64,000 nucleotides of DNA from the NCBI GenBank assembly GCA_016793775.1, contig JAEULK010000017.1:1-64000 (forward strand), given 5' to 3'. The position numbers and the translations under genes are program-made. This document shows, piece by piece, positions 17,424 to 26,224 of this stretch. The stretch comes from Sphingopyxis sp. GTDB taxonomy: Bacteria; Pseudomonadota; Alphaproteobacteria; Sphingomonadales; Sphingomonadaceae. The first letter of the stretch is position 1; each line of letters starts with the position of its first letter. Below the pieces are notes generated by a model, which saw nothing but the letters and a program-made list of their open reading frames with translations, made no database searches and had not been told where the DNA came from.

Positions 17424-17612
17424 GCGTTACTCCAAAATTTCTTGATTGCGTGGCCACATTAAACTGCCGACCAGGCGGCATTTGGATTTTACCGATCGAA
17501 AAATCCGCGATATTCTTCCGAAACAAGCGTCAACGCGGCAGCTAATTCCATCAGCACTTTCTAACTTTGCCGTGTGGTCCGGTTCGACGACCGGGGAAAT
17601 GCGAGTGGCCGG

Positions 17613-17617
17613 GATGG
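17613..17617 (+). promoter_or_regulatory. Ribosome binding site that decides the GNAT start
   Basis: GGAGG seven to ten bases before the ATG at 17628. It supports that start over the in-frame codons about 18 triplets upstream. Confidence 0.55.
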
Positions 17618-17627
17618 AGGCTTTGAA

Positions 17628-18485
17628 ATGGTAATGGGGATGGGCGGCGTCTCAACCTTGCGCGCGATGACGGGGCAGGATCTGCTGTCAGCGCACAAAT
17701 TGTCGAGCGAGCAGCAATGGCCACATCGCAAAGCCGACTGGGGGCGTCTCCTCGAACTTGGACAAGGCGTCGTCGCCGAATGTGACGGGCATGTGGTTGG
17801 AACCACGCTGTGGTGGACCTATGGGGCCGGCCATGCCGTTATCGGGATGGTCATCGTCGCCAATTCCCAGCAGGGCAACGGACTCGGCCGGCGCTTGATG
17901 GACGCCGCGATCGACGCGATCGGCGACCGGTCGATACTTCTCAACGCTACCGATGCCGGACTGTCGCTGTATCGGGCGCTCGGTTTTGAAGCGATCGGCA
18001 CGATCTTTCAGCATCAGGGCGCCGCCTTCGGCGTCCCGATCGCCGAGTTGATTCCCGACGAACGCATCGCGCCGATGAAGGCCGGAGAGATCGAGGCGAT
18101 CGTGACGCTCGATCGGCGCGCGGTCGGCATGGATCGCCGCGATGTCGTGCTTTACCTTTGCGATCATGCGCAGGGTGTGGTCCTCAATCGTAGCGGCGAA
18201 CAGGCTGGATACGCACTGTTTCGGCGCTTTGGTCGCGGCCTTTCGATCGGTCCGGTGGTCGCTCCCGATCGCGGCGGCGCCAAGGCCCTGATTACCCAGT
18301 GGCTGGGGTCGAACCCCGGCATGTTCTGCCGCCTCGACGTGCCGGAGGAAAGTGGGCTGTCCGCATGGCTCGACGGCCTCGGCCTGCCGTGCGTGGGGCG
18401 CGTGACGCGGATGTGCCGCGGCGCCCTGCCGCCAGCAGACCCCGACTTTCACGTCTATTCGCTTGCAAATCAGGCGCTGGGTTAA
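17628..18485 (+). CDS. GNAT-family acetyltransferase, two-domain
   Basis: 285 residues from the ATG with a strong GGAGG. Residues about 1-130 form a GNAT fold with the acetyl-CoA motif VANSQQGNGLGRRLM and a following ALGFEAIG. Residues about 140-285 resemble a second, reduced GNAT-like domain of the kind seen in YdhR-type tandem proteins. It is divergent from the first aldehyde dehydrogenase and 48 bases before the second. It may acetylate an amine intermediate, or protect the cell from a toxic amine. No closer function can be read. Confidence 0.7.
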   Translation: MVMGMGGVSTLRAMTGQDLLSAHKLSSEQQWPHRKADWGRLLELGQGVVAECDGHVVGTTLWWTYGAGHAVIGMVIVANSQQGNGLGRRLMDAAIDAIGDRSILLNATDAGLSLYRALGFEAIGTIFQHQGAAFGVPIAELIPDERIAPMKAGEIEAIVTLDRRAVGMDRRDVVLYLCDHAQGVVLNRSGEQAGYALFRRFGRGLSIGPVVAPDRGGAKALITQWLGSNPGMFCRLDVPEESGLSAWLDGLGLPCVGRVTRMCRGALPPADPDFHVYSLANQALG

Positions 18486-18487
18486 TC

Positions 18488-18507
18488 GGGCGGGGCCGAT
18501 CCCGCCC
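18488..18507 (+). terminator. GC-rich hairpin between GNAT and aldehyde dehydrogenase genes
   Basis: GGGCGGG at 18488-18494 pairs with CCCGCCC at 18501-18507 across a six-base loop. No T-run follows. It could be a partial terminator or an mRNA processing signal within an otherwise co-directional group. Confidence 0.35.
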
Positions 18508-18533
18508 CGCGTTGGAAGAACAGGTTTCGCTTG

Positions 18534-19997
18534 ATGATCAAAAATTTGCAGAACGCGGACTTGTTCCGCGAAGCCATATTCATCGGCGGCGCGTGGGTGC
18601 AGGCCGCATCGGCACGCACTCTTGGCGTTGATGATCCGGCCACCGACCGCATCATCGGGTCGGTTCCCGACTGCGGCGCAGCGGAGACTGAGCAGGCGAT
18701 CGCCGCCGCCGCGGACGCCTTCGAGGGATGGCGAGCCAGGGCTGCGAACGACCGGTCGCGCCTGCTCGAAGCATGGCACGCCCTGATCCTCGACAATGTG
18801 GCCGACCTCGCCCGCATCATGACGGCGGAGCAAGGCAAGCCGCTGGCCGAAGCGGAGGGCGAAATCCGCTATGCCGCTACTTTCGTCAAATGGTTTGCCG
18901 AAGAGGGACGCCGATCATCAGGATATGACGTCGCGGCGCCGGACACCGACCGCCGCATCTTTGTTCTTAAACAACCGGTCGGCGTGTCGGCGGCGATCAC
19001 GCCGTGGAATTTTCCAGCGGCGATGATCACGCGCAAATGTGCGCCGGCACTGGCGGCGGGATGTCCCGTCATCGTCAAGCCGTCCGACCTGACGCCATTT
19101 ACCGCGCTCGCGTTGGCGCGCCTCGCCGAACTGGCAGGCTTTCCAAAGGGCGTTTTCAACATCGTCACCGGGCAACCCGAGGCGATCGGACAGACGCTCA
19201 CGTCCAGCCCGGCCGTTCGCAAGCTATCCTTCACCGGGTCGACTCGTGTCGGCACCCTGCTGCTTCGCCAGTGCGCCGACACCGTCAAGCGGACGAGCAT
19301 GGAATTGGGCGGCAACGCGCCGCTGATCGTCTTTGACGACGCCGACATCGACCTGGCGGTGCGCAGCGCGATGATCAGCAAATTCCGCAACGCCGGTCAA
19401 ACATGTGTGTGCGCGAACCGCATCCTCGTGCAGGACGGCGTCTATGACATGTTCGCTGATCGGCTGGCGGCTGCAGTGAGCGATCTTCGCGTCGGTCCGG
19501 GCGACCGTGACGGTATCACTATCGGGCCGCTCATCAACGATCAGGCTGCAGCGAAGGTCGCCGAACATGTCGGCGACGCGCTGAGCAAGGGGGCGAGTCT
19601 GCACGCCAGCGCTGATGCGGCAGGACTCGGTTCCCGATTTGTCGCTCCGGTCGTTCTGACCGGCGCCACGTCGGCGATGCGGCTCGCGAGCGAAGAGACC
19701 TTCGGCCCCGTCGCGCCGCTGTTCCGGTTTCGGCACGAGGATGAGGCGATCGCGATCGCCAACGACACCGACTATGGCCTTGCCAGCTATTTCTATACCG
19801 AGAATATCCGGCGCGCGTTCCGGGTCGCCGAGCGCCTGGAGGCCGGCATGGTCGCACTCAACACGGGGGCCATCGCGATGGAGATGGCTCCCTTTGGCGG
19901 CGTCAAGATGTCGGGCCTCGGTCGCGAAGGTGGCCGCGCGGGTATCGAGGAATATCTCGAACCCAAGGCCTTTCATATCGCCGGACTACATATCTGA
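18534..19997 (+). CDS. NAD(P)-dependent succinate-semialdehyde dehydrogenase-like enzyme
   Basis: 487 residues from the ATG at 18534 (a TTG one codon earlier is less likely). The general base is in MELGGNAP (E257) and the catalytic cysteine in NAGQTCVCAN (C291), the GabD-type spacing with a second cysteine two residues on. ITPWNFP and LSFTGSTRVG are conserved cofactor-site blocks. Succinate semialdehyde is the usual substrate of this branch, giving succinate. Twelve bases after its stop lies the next gene, so the two are likely co-transcribed. It would move a four-carbon aldehyde into the citric acid cycle. Confidence 0.85.
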   Translation: MIKNLQNADLFREAIFIGGAWVQAASARTLGVDDPATDRIIGSVPDCGAAETEQAIAAAADAFEGWRARAANDRSRLLEAWHALILDNVADLARIMTAEQGKPLAEAEGEIRYAATFVKWFAEEGRRSSGYDVAAPDTDRRIFVLKQPVGVSAAITPWNFPAAMITRKCAPALAAGCPVIVKPSDLTPFTALALARLAELAGFPKGVFNIVTGQPEAIGQTLTSSPAVRKLSFTGSTRVGTLLLRQCADTVKRTSMELGGNAPLIVFDDADIDLAVRSAMISKFRNAGQTCVCANRILVQDGVYDMFADRLAAAVSDLRVGPGDRDGITIGPLINDQAAAKVAEHVGDALSKGASLHASADAAGLGSRFVAPVVLTGATSAMRLASEETFGPVAPLFRFRHEDEAIAIANDTDYGLASYFYTENIRRAFRVAERLEAGMVALNTGAIAMEMAPFGGVKMSGLGREGGRAGIEEYLEPKAFHIAGLHI

Positions 19998-20008
19998 CAG
20001 GACAAGCT

Positions 20009-21091
20009 ATGACGACGAACACAACGCACATCTATTCCATCGCGGTCATTCCTGGCGACGGGATCGGCAAGGAAGTCATGCCCGAAGGTGTCCGTGTCCT
20101 GGAACGCGCCGCCTCCCTCTATGGGTTCGCCATCGACCAGCAATGGCATGATTTCGCCAGCTGTGACTATTATGCCCGTCACGGCACGATGATGCCCGAT
20201 GATTGGAGAGACCGCATCGGCGGGTCCGACGCGATATTCTTTGGTGCGGTCGGCTGGCCCGACACGGTTCCCGATCATATTTCACTGGGGGGATCGCTCC
20301 TGCTGTTCCGGCGCGAGTTCGACCAATATGTCAACCTGAGGCCGGCGCGGCTGATGCCCGGCGTGGAATCGCCGTTGGCGGGGCGGGGTCCGGGCAGCAT
20401 CGACATGTGGATCGTCCGCGAAAACACCGAAGGCGAATATGGAGCGATCGGCGGCCACATGTTCCCCGGCACGCCGCGGGAGATCGTCATCCAGGAAACG
20501 GTCATGAGCCGGCACGGCGTCGATCGCGTGTTGCGCTATGCGTTCGATCTCGCACGCACGCGCCCGGCGCGGCACCTGACCTCTGCGACCAAATCGAACG
20601 GCATCGCCATTACCATGCCGTTCTGGGATCAGCGCGTCGAGGCGATGGCGAGCGAATATCCCGACGTTCGGGTGGACAAATACCACATCGATATCCTGAC
20701 CGCGCAGTTCGTACTGAACCCCGATCGTTTCGACGTCGTCGTCGCATCCAACCTGTTCGGCGATATCCTGTCGGATCTGGGCCCGGCGTGCACCGGAACG
20801 ATCGGCGTGGCGCCATCGGGAAATATCAATCCCGACCGGACCGCGCCGTCGCTGTTCGAACCGGTCCACGGGTCGGCGCCCGACATTTCCGGACGGGGCA
20901 TCGCCAATCCTGTTGGACAGATATGGTCGGCGGCGATGATGCTGGACCATCTGGGCGAACAGGCGGCGGCGGCGTCCATCATGCGCGCGGTCGAAGCGGT
21001 TCTGGCTGAGCCCGGCCTGCGCACCGGCGACCTGAAGGGGACCGCGAGTACCGAGGAATGTGGAAAGGCCGTCGCCGCGGCGATGACCTGA
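20009..21091 (+). CDS. Tartrate/D-malate dehydrogenase-like enzyme (isopropylmalate dehydrogenase family)
   Basis: 360 residues. The signature NLFGDILSDLGPACTGTIG (about 248-266) holds the metal-binding aspartates, and ENTEGEYGAIGG is the substrate loop of the TtuC/DmlA group rather than LeuB, which lacks this form. The family oxidises and decarboxylates 2-hydroxy dicarboxylates with NAD, giving for example pyruvate from D-malate. A lyase that released a C4 dicarboxylate upstream would make a suitable feeder. It sits between the semialdehyde dehydrogenase and the aminotransferase in one direction. Confidence 0.8.
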   Translation: MTTNTTHIYSIAVIPGDGIGKEVMPEGVRVLERAASLYGFAIDQQWHDFASCDYYARHGTMMPDDWRDRIGGSDAIFFGAVGWPDTVPDHISLGGSLLLFRREFDQYVNLRPARLMPGVESPLAGRGPGSIDMWIVRENTEGEYGAIGGHMFPGTPREIVIQETVMSRHGVDRVLRYAFDLARTRPARHLTSATKSNGIAITMPFWDQRVEAMASEYPDVRVDKYHIDILTAQFVLNPDRFDVVVASNLFGDILSDLGPACTGTIGVAPSGNINPDRTAPSLFEPVHGSAPDISGRGIANPVGQIWSAAMMLDHLGEQAAAASIMRAVEAVLAEPGLRTGDLKGTASTEECGKAVAAAMT

Positions 21092-21244
21092 TCCCCGGCG
21101 CGGGCCGCGATCGCGGCATTTTCTGCCGCGATCGGCGCGATATGGCGGCTGCTTTTGCCCCTGACGAAGAGAAGTCGGCGCTTTGCTCCGGAAGACAAGG
21201 TTAGGCTGGCATCGACATCCACATCCGAAAGAAGAACCGGGGCC

Positions 21245-22627
21245 ATGACCAGATCGAACATCTCCCTGCTTGAAATGGACCGCGACCATCTGATCCATCC
21301 CGTGACATCCTTTCGCGGCCACGAGATGCGCGGCGCAACAATCCTGAAAAGCGGTCGCGGCATGTGGCTGACCGATATGGACGACAATGTCCTTCTCGAT
21401 GCCTTTGCCGGCCTATGGTGTGTCAACGTCGGATATGGCCAAGATTCGATCGTCGAGGCGGCGGCACAGCAAATGCGTGACCTGCCCTATGCCACTGGAT
21501 ATTTTCATTTCGGGAGCGAACCGGCGATCCGGCTGGCGCATCGCCTCGCCGCGCTGGCACCCGAAGGCCTCGACCATGTCTTTTTCACGCTGGGCGGATC
21601 GGACGCGGTCGACAGCGCGATCCGCTATATCGTCCATTATTGGAACGCCGTCGGTCAGCCAGCCAAAAAGCAGTTCATCGCGCTCGATCGCGGCTATCAC
21701 GGGTCAAGCAGCAATGGGTCAGGCCTGACAGCGTTAGCCAATTTCCACCGCAATTTTGATGTCCCGCGATCCTGGCAGCATCATATCCCTTCCCCCTACG
21801 CCTATCGCAGCGACTCGACCGACGATGCCTCGATCATCGCGGCGTCGGTGGCGCAGTTGCGCGCCAAGGTCGAACAATTGGGCGCGAACAATGTCGCGGC
21901 TTTTTTCTGCGAGCCCATCCAAGGATCGGGTGGGGTGATAGTGCCGCCGCGCGGCTGGCTGAAGGCGATGCGCGACCTGTGCACCGAACTCGACATCCTG
22001 TTCGTTGCCGACGAAGTGATTACCGGGTTCGGTCGCACCGGGCCGCTGTTCGCTTGCGCGGATGAGGATGTCTCGCCGGATCTTATGACCTTGGCCAAGG
22101 GGTTGACGGCCGGCTATGCGCCGATGGGCGCATTGCTGATGTCCCAACGTGTATATGAGGGCATTGCCGATGGCGCCGCCGCAAATCTGGCCATCGGCCA
22201 CGGCCTGACCTATTCGGGCCACCCAGTCAGTGCGGCAGTGGGTCTGGAGGTACTTCGGCTCTATGAAGAAGGCGGAATCCTCGCCAACGGGCAGGCCGTA
22301 GGACCGCGCTTCGCGGCCGGTCTGGCGGCGCTGGACGACCATCCGTTGGTGGGAGACACTCGCGGGCGGGGGCTCCTCGGCGCGATCGAGCTGGTTGTGA
22401 ACAAGGACAGCAAGGCGCGCTTCGATCCGTCGCTCGGCCTGGCCGATCGGCTTTTCGCACGCGGCTATGGCAATGGCGTCATTTTCCGCGCCTTCGCCGA
22501 TAATATTATCGGGCTTGCGCCCGCCCTCTGTTGCTCCGATGACGAAATGGACATGATTTTCCATCGCATCCGCAAGACGCTAGACGAGCTTCTCGACGAG
22601 CCCGACATCCGGCGCGCGGTAGGCTGA
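21245..22627 (+). CDS. Class III (omega) aminotransferase, PLP-dependent
   Basis: 460 residues from ATG at 21245; the frame is open to 21155 but that part is not conserved. The aspartate that holds the PLP ring nitrogen is in ADEVITGFGRTG (D256), and the Schiff-base lysine is in LAKGLTAGYAP (K285). This is the omega-amino acid/putrescine:pyruvate branch, which moves a terminal amino group to pyruvate or oxoglutarate and leaves an aldehyde. It would supply semialdehyde to the dehydrogenase two genes upstream. The Lrp-type regulator follows after 13 bases. Confidence 0.85.
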   Translation: MTRSNISLLEMDRDHLIHPVTSFRGHEMRGATILKSGRGMWLTDMDDNVLLDAFAGLWCVNVGYGQDSIVEAAAQQMRDLPYATGYFHFGSEPAIRLAHRLAALAPEGLDHVFFTLGGSDAVDSAIRYIVHYWNAVGQPAKKQFIALDRGYHGSSSNGSGLTALANFHRNFDVPRSWQHHIPSPYAYRSDSTDDASIIAASVAQLRAKVEQLGANNVAAFFCEPIQGSGGVIVPPRGWLKAMRDLCTELDILFVADEVITGFGRTGPLFACADEDVSPDLMTLAKGLTAGYAPMGALLMSQRVYEGIADGAAANLAIGHGLTYSGHPVSAAVGLEVLRLYEEGGILANGQAVGPRFAAGLAALDDHPLVGDTRGRGLLGAIELVVNKDSKARFDPSLGLADRLFARGYGNGVIFRAFADNIIGLAPALCCSDDEMDMIFHRIRKTLDELLDEPDIRRAVG

Positions 22628-22640
22628 GGGAACGTCAGCC

Positions 22641-23132
22641 ATGGCGCCGGGACTCAGGCTCGACCGTATCGATCTGAAGATACTCGCTCAGCTTCAGAAA
22701 TCGGGGAGGATGACGAACATCGAACTGGCTGACGCCGTTGGCTTGTCACCTAGCCCGTGCCTGACGCGCGTTAAGCGACTGGAAAAATCGGGCTATATAA
22801 CCGGCTATAACGCGCAGATTAACCTCGCGAAGCTCGGCGAGATACTAGTGGTATTCACCGAAGTCACGTTGACGGAGCATCGGTCGGGCGACTTCTCCCG
22901 CTTTGAATCGAAGATCCGCAAACTCGACGAGATCGTCGAATGCCATCTCGTCAGCGGCGGCTACGACTATCTGCTCAAATTCGTGACGCGCGGCGTCAGC
23001 CATTATCAGTCCATCATCGAAGGCATGCTGGATGGCGATTATGGAATCGAAAAATACTTCAGTTACGTCGTTATAAAGTCGCCTTTCGTCAAACATCACT
23101 ACCCGATCCAGAGCCTGTTCGACGCCGATTGA
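22641..23132 (+). CDS. Lrp/AsnC-family transcriptional regulator
   Basis: 163 residues. A winged helix-turn-helix occupies about residues 8-60 (ILAQLQKSGRMTNIELAD, then SPSPCLTRVKRLEKSGYI), followed by the RAM ligand-binding domain (about 70-150). Lrp-type regulators sense amino acids and often control a nearby catabolic operon. Its place inside the cluster makes it the best candidate regulator of the catabolic genes, probably with a substrate or product of the pathway as ligand. That is inferred from position alone. Confidence 0.9.
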   Translation: MAPGLRLDRIDLKILAQLQKSGRMTNIELADAVGLSPSPCLTRVKRLEKSGYITGYNAQINLAKLGEILVVFTEVTLTEHRSGDFSRFESKIRKLDEIVECHLVSGGYDYLLKFVTRGVSHYQSIIEGMLDGDYGIEKYFSYVVIKSPFVKHHYPIQSLFDAD

Positions 23133-23182
23133 CGATCGCGCTGTGCAAGGCCTCACCGCGCGGTCCACCAGGGAAATAACTT

Positions 23183-24349
23183 ATGGCCCATTCCGAATTC
23201 GACGATCTCGTCGCAGATATGGTCCTGCTTCGCCGGGACATCCATTCGCATCCCGAACTCGGCTTTGAAGAGATGCGCACCGCCGCGCTGATCGCGGCCC
23301 GTCTGCGTGCGGCGGGTATCGAGGTTCATGAGGGTGTCGGCGGTACCGGGGTGGTCGGCGTTCTGCGGAACGGCGATTCGGCCCGCTCCATCGGCCTTCG
23401 AGCCGATATGGACGCGCTACCGGTCCAGGAAGAGACGGGCCTGCCTTACGCGAGCCGGCATGACGGCATCTTTCATGGATGCGGTCATGATGGCCATGTT
23501 GCAATGCTGCTCGGCGCGGCGTTGCACCTTGCGCGGACGCGGCGGTTCAATGGGACCGTGAACTTCATCTTTCAACCGGCCGAAGAAGGGCTGGCGGGTG
23601 GGCGCGCGATGGTCGAAGATGGTCTTTTTCGGCGCTTTCCCTGCGATCGCGTCTTTGCGCTTCACAATTGGCCGGAGTTGCCGCTCGGCACCGTCGCGAC
23701 GTGCCCAGGGCCGATCATGGCGGCAGCGGACCGGTTCGAGATCGCACTCGTTGGACGCGGAGGCCATGCGGCGATGCCGTACGACACGCCCGACGCCATT
23801 ATGGCTGCGGGCGTGCTGATCGCGCAGCTCAACAGCATCATATCCCGGGACGTCAACCCGACGGCTTCGGCGGTCCTGTCGATTACCCAAGTCCACGGCG
23901 GACACGCTCATAATGTCATACCGGCGCGCGTGACCCTGGGAGGGACCGTCCGCAGTTTCGATGCGGACGTGCAGCATGTCATTGAAACCCGCTTGCGCGA
24001 AATGGTGGCCGGCACGGCCCAATCATTTGGCCTAGATTTCGAAATTCACTATGATCGGTATTACCCCGCGACGATCAATGACGAGGATGCCGCCGCAGAG
24101 GTGTTCAGCGCCGCGGCATCGATAGGGGCCGACATTGCGTCGGCTCGTCCCGCCTTTACGTCGGAAGATTTCGCCTTCATGCTGCAAGCCTGCAAGGGCG
24201 CCTATATCTGGTTAGGACAGGCGGGGGAGGGCGCCGGTGCTCCTCTTCACAATCCGCGCTTCGATTTCAACGACGATGCGCTGCCGATCGGGGTCCACCT
24301 CCACGTCGCACTCGTCGATGCTTGGCTGGGATTTGGGTATCCAACTTAA
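23183..24349 (+). CDS. M20-family amidohydrolase (N-acyl-amino-acid/hippurate hydrolase type)
   Basis: 388 residues. The two-metal site is visible: HGCGHDGH at residues 98-105, and the catalytic glutamates in QPAEEG at 131-136, with LRADMDALP before them. A dimerisation domain inserts in the middle (about 180-300). This branch removes acyl groups from N-acyl amino acids, or splits indole-acetyl and hippuryl amides. It could act on an acylated amino-acid feedstock, or undo the acetylation done by the GNAT protein. It is the last recognisable gene of the block. Confidence 0.85.
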   Translation: MAHSEFDDLVADMVLLRRDIHSHPELGFEEMRTAALIAARLRAAGIEVHEGVGGTGVVGVLRNGDSARSIGLRADMDALPVQEETGLPYASRHDGIFHGCGHDGHVAMLLGAALHLARTRRFNGTVNFIFQPAEEGLAGGRAMVEDGLFRRFPCDRVFALHNWPELPLGTVATCPGPIMAAADRFEIALVGRGGHAAMPYDTPDAIMAAGVLIAQLNSIISRDVNPTASAVLSITQVHGGHAHNVIPARVTLGGTVRSFDADVQHVIETRLREMVAGTAQSFGLDFEIHYDRYYPATINDEDAAAEVFSAAASIGADIASARPAFTSEDFAFMLQACKGAYIWLGQAGEGAGAPLHNPRFDFNDDALPIGVHLHVALVDAWLGFGYPT

Positions 24350-25088
24350 GGTCGGAATTTGTCAGGAAGCCTGCGCGGCTGCGACGAATCCTCCGGCGAT
24401 GGGATTTTTTCTGCGCAGTACATTTCGTGTGGCTCGAACAATCACTCCGCTGGAACGAATTTTACCTTAGAGACCGATTTTTTCTGCGCTTGTCGGCGCG
24501 CCCATATATTGGGCTCTTTCGCCGACTGAAAACGCAATCGCCGTGCATAGGCATGAATATATGGCGTTTGGACACGTTGCTCCTGAATCCGTCCGCGATC
24601 AGCACGAGGTCGATCCTAAATGGGAAGCCGAGCGCCACCATCACGACGGTCGAATTTTCGCCGTCGAAATTTGCGAACAGGTTGGCTGAAGGAGGCGAAT
24701 CGGAGAAGGCTTAAAGCATCGAGCGCCACTCCGCGCGATTCGTACATCTAGTGTCACTCTACCGAGCCTTGACCCATGGAAAAATGCAGGAGCGCGCGTG
24801 AGCGAAAGGGCCATCATATCGGCCGGAACGGGCGTTGCGACGCGAATGCAGAGACCGAAGCCTTCGGCACCGTGTTCTTCGGTCAACCGATTGACATGCA
24901 TGTCTTGATAGCAACGAGCATATTCGAGAGCAGGAGTGGTGAGGACCCTCGGTCGCGCAATAATCTGGGATCGGTCAGAACGCTCGTTTGCCATACGCCG
25001 AGATCCTTGTTGGCGATCGATGGAGTAGCATAGCAAAGGTGTATTGCTCATCTTCGCTGAGCCCGGTGCACCATCCGCCGATTGCCCT
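24350..25088. other. About 740 bases with no recognisable gene
   Basis: Open frames exist but none matches a family I know. A 42-codon plus-strand frame from ATG 24561 to the stop at 24687-24689 has protein-like composition (MAFGHVAPESVRD ... EICEQVG). It is open upstream to an in-frame TAG near 24468, so it may be a gene remnant. A 136-codon minus-strand frame (24641-25051) has mixed third-position GC and no motif. I take this as a decayed junction between the catabolic block and the core genome; no tRNA or integrase was found. Confidence 0.35.
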
Positions 25089-25919
25089 TTAGTCGCCTAA
25101 CCAATCGGCGGTGATCTCTCCCCTATGCCCCTCTGGCGCGAGCGCGGCGCGCAGCGCTTCCAGCAGCGGCGGCAGCGCCTGCGTGAAGGCATAGGGCGGG
25201 TTGACGATAAAGAGGCCCGCGCCGTTGTAGATGTCGGGCTGATCGCTATCGTACAGCCAATGCTCCACCACCAGAAACTTCGGGATGCCGAGCTTATGTA
25301 GCTGCGCCTTCCACCGCACATGCGTGGCACGGTCTTTCAGCGGATACCAGACCACCGTCACGCCATGCGCCCATTTGCGATGCGCAGCGGCGAGCGTGGC
25401 GGTGATACGGGCGCGTTCGTCGGCCTGCTCGTACGGCGGGTCGATCACCACGACGCCGCGCGCGGTGCGGGGCGGCAGCATCGCCAGCCAAAGCTCATAA
25501 GCGTCGCGCTGATGCACGGCGGCGGACGTGTCGCGCATCGCGCCGCGCAGGGCATAGGCGTCTTCGGGATGTTTCTCGTTCAGGATCAGAAAATCCTGCG
25601 GGCGCAGAAGCTGCACCAGAAATCGCGGCGATCCCGGGTAGAGGCGCGGCTCGCCCCCGGCATTTACCGCCTGCACGGCGGCGCGATAGTCGTCCAGCAA
25701 CGGGTTCGTGTCGGCAAAGGCCCGCACTACGCCCTGTGTAGCCTCGCCGGTGCGCCTCGCCTGCTCGCCGCCAAGGTCGTACAGCCCGCAGCCGGCATGG
25801 GTGTCGATGAAAGTGAGCGGGCTCTCTTTAAGCTGCAACGCCCGCACGAGGGCGATCAGCAGGCTGTGCTTTACGACATCGGCGCTATTGCCAGCATGAA
25901 AGCTGTGGCGATAATTCAT
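25089..25919 (-). CDS. rlmJ: 23S rRNA (adenine(2030)-N6)-methyltransferase RlmJ
   Basis: 276 residues, the normal size. The protein opens with the diagnostic MNYRHSFHAGNSADVVKH and carries the N6-adenine methyltransferase motif DPPY at residues 160-163. The enzyme uses S-adenosylmethionine to methylate one adenine of 23S rRNA. It acts alone and is often single-gene. It sits just right of the catabolic block and reads toward it, so it marks the return to core genome. Confidence 0.9.
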   Translation of the reverse strand: MNYRHSFHAGNSADVVKHSLLIALVRALQLKESPLTFIDTHAGCGLYDLGGEQARRTGEATQGVVRAFADTNPLLDDYRAAVQAVNAGGEPRLYPGSPRFLVQLLRPQDFLILNEKHPEDAYALRGAMRDTSAAVHQRDAYELWLAMLPPRTARGVVVIDPPYEQADERARITATLAAAHRKWAHGVTVVWYPLKDRATHVRWKAQLHKLGIPKFLVVEHWLYDSDQPDIYNGAGLFIVNPPYAFTQALPPLLEALRAALAPEGHRGEITADWLGD

Positions 25920-26032
25920 TGTAATTCAAAATCCCGGCGATCTGCCCATATACGAACGGGTCGGCGCGGAAGCCGAGCGTGAGGCGATGGAAGCAACTAA
26001 TCCGGTGCCCGTATAGGGTCGGGTGGAAATCT
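25920..26032. other. Short gap between rlmJ and a small minus-strand gene
   Basis: No gene is seen here. It probably holds the rlmJ promoter, reading leftward. Confidence 0.3.
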
Positions 26033-26188
26033 TCAAAACATTCTGCGCAAGGCCTCAAGTTCGCGTTGGAGATCGTCACCAGAGGCGGAAGGCACAGGCC
26101 TCCGGGCCGCATGGGCCTGTTTGATCAACGACGAGCCGGATGCGATTGGCATTGCCGCGGGGGCCTCCGGTGCGCCAACTTCCGCCAT
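26033..26188 (-). CDS. Small protein of 51 residues, unknown function
   Basis: ATG at 26188 preceded by AAAGGG five bases away, stop TGA at 26033-26035. The chain starts MAEVGAPEAPAAM, has a basic middle (KQAHAARR) and ends in an amphipathic helix RELEALRRMF. The codon third positions are GC-rich like real genes here. The gene is divergent from the MgtC-like gene, with 36 bases between start codons. I do not recognise a family. Its small size makes it easy to miss; the clear start site and end helix are the reasons to list it. Confidence 0.5.
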   Translation of the reverse strand: MAEVGAPEAPAAMPIASGSSLIKQAHAARRPVPSASGDDLQRELEALRRMF

Positions 26189-26224
26189 TGGAACCCTTTT
26201 CCCGCTGCCGCGCTATGCCAATCG

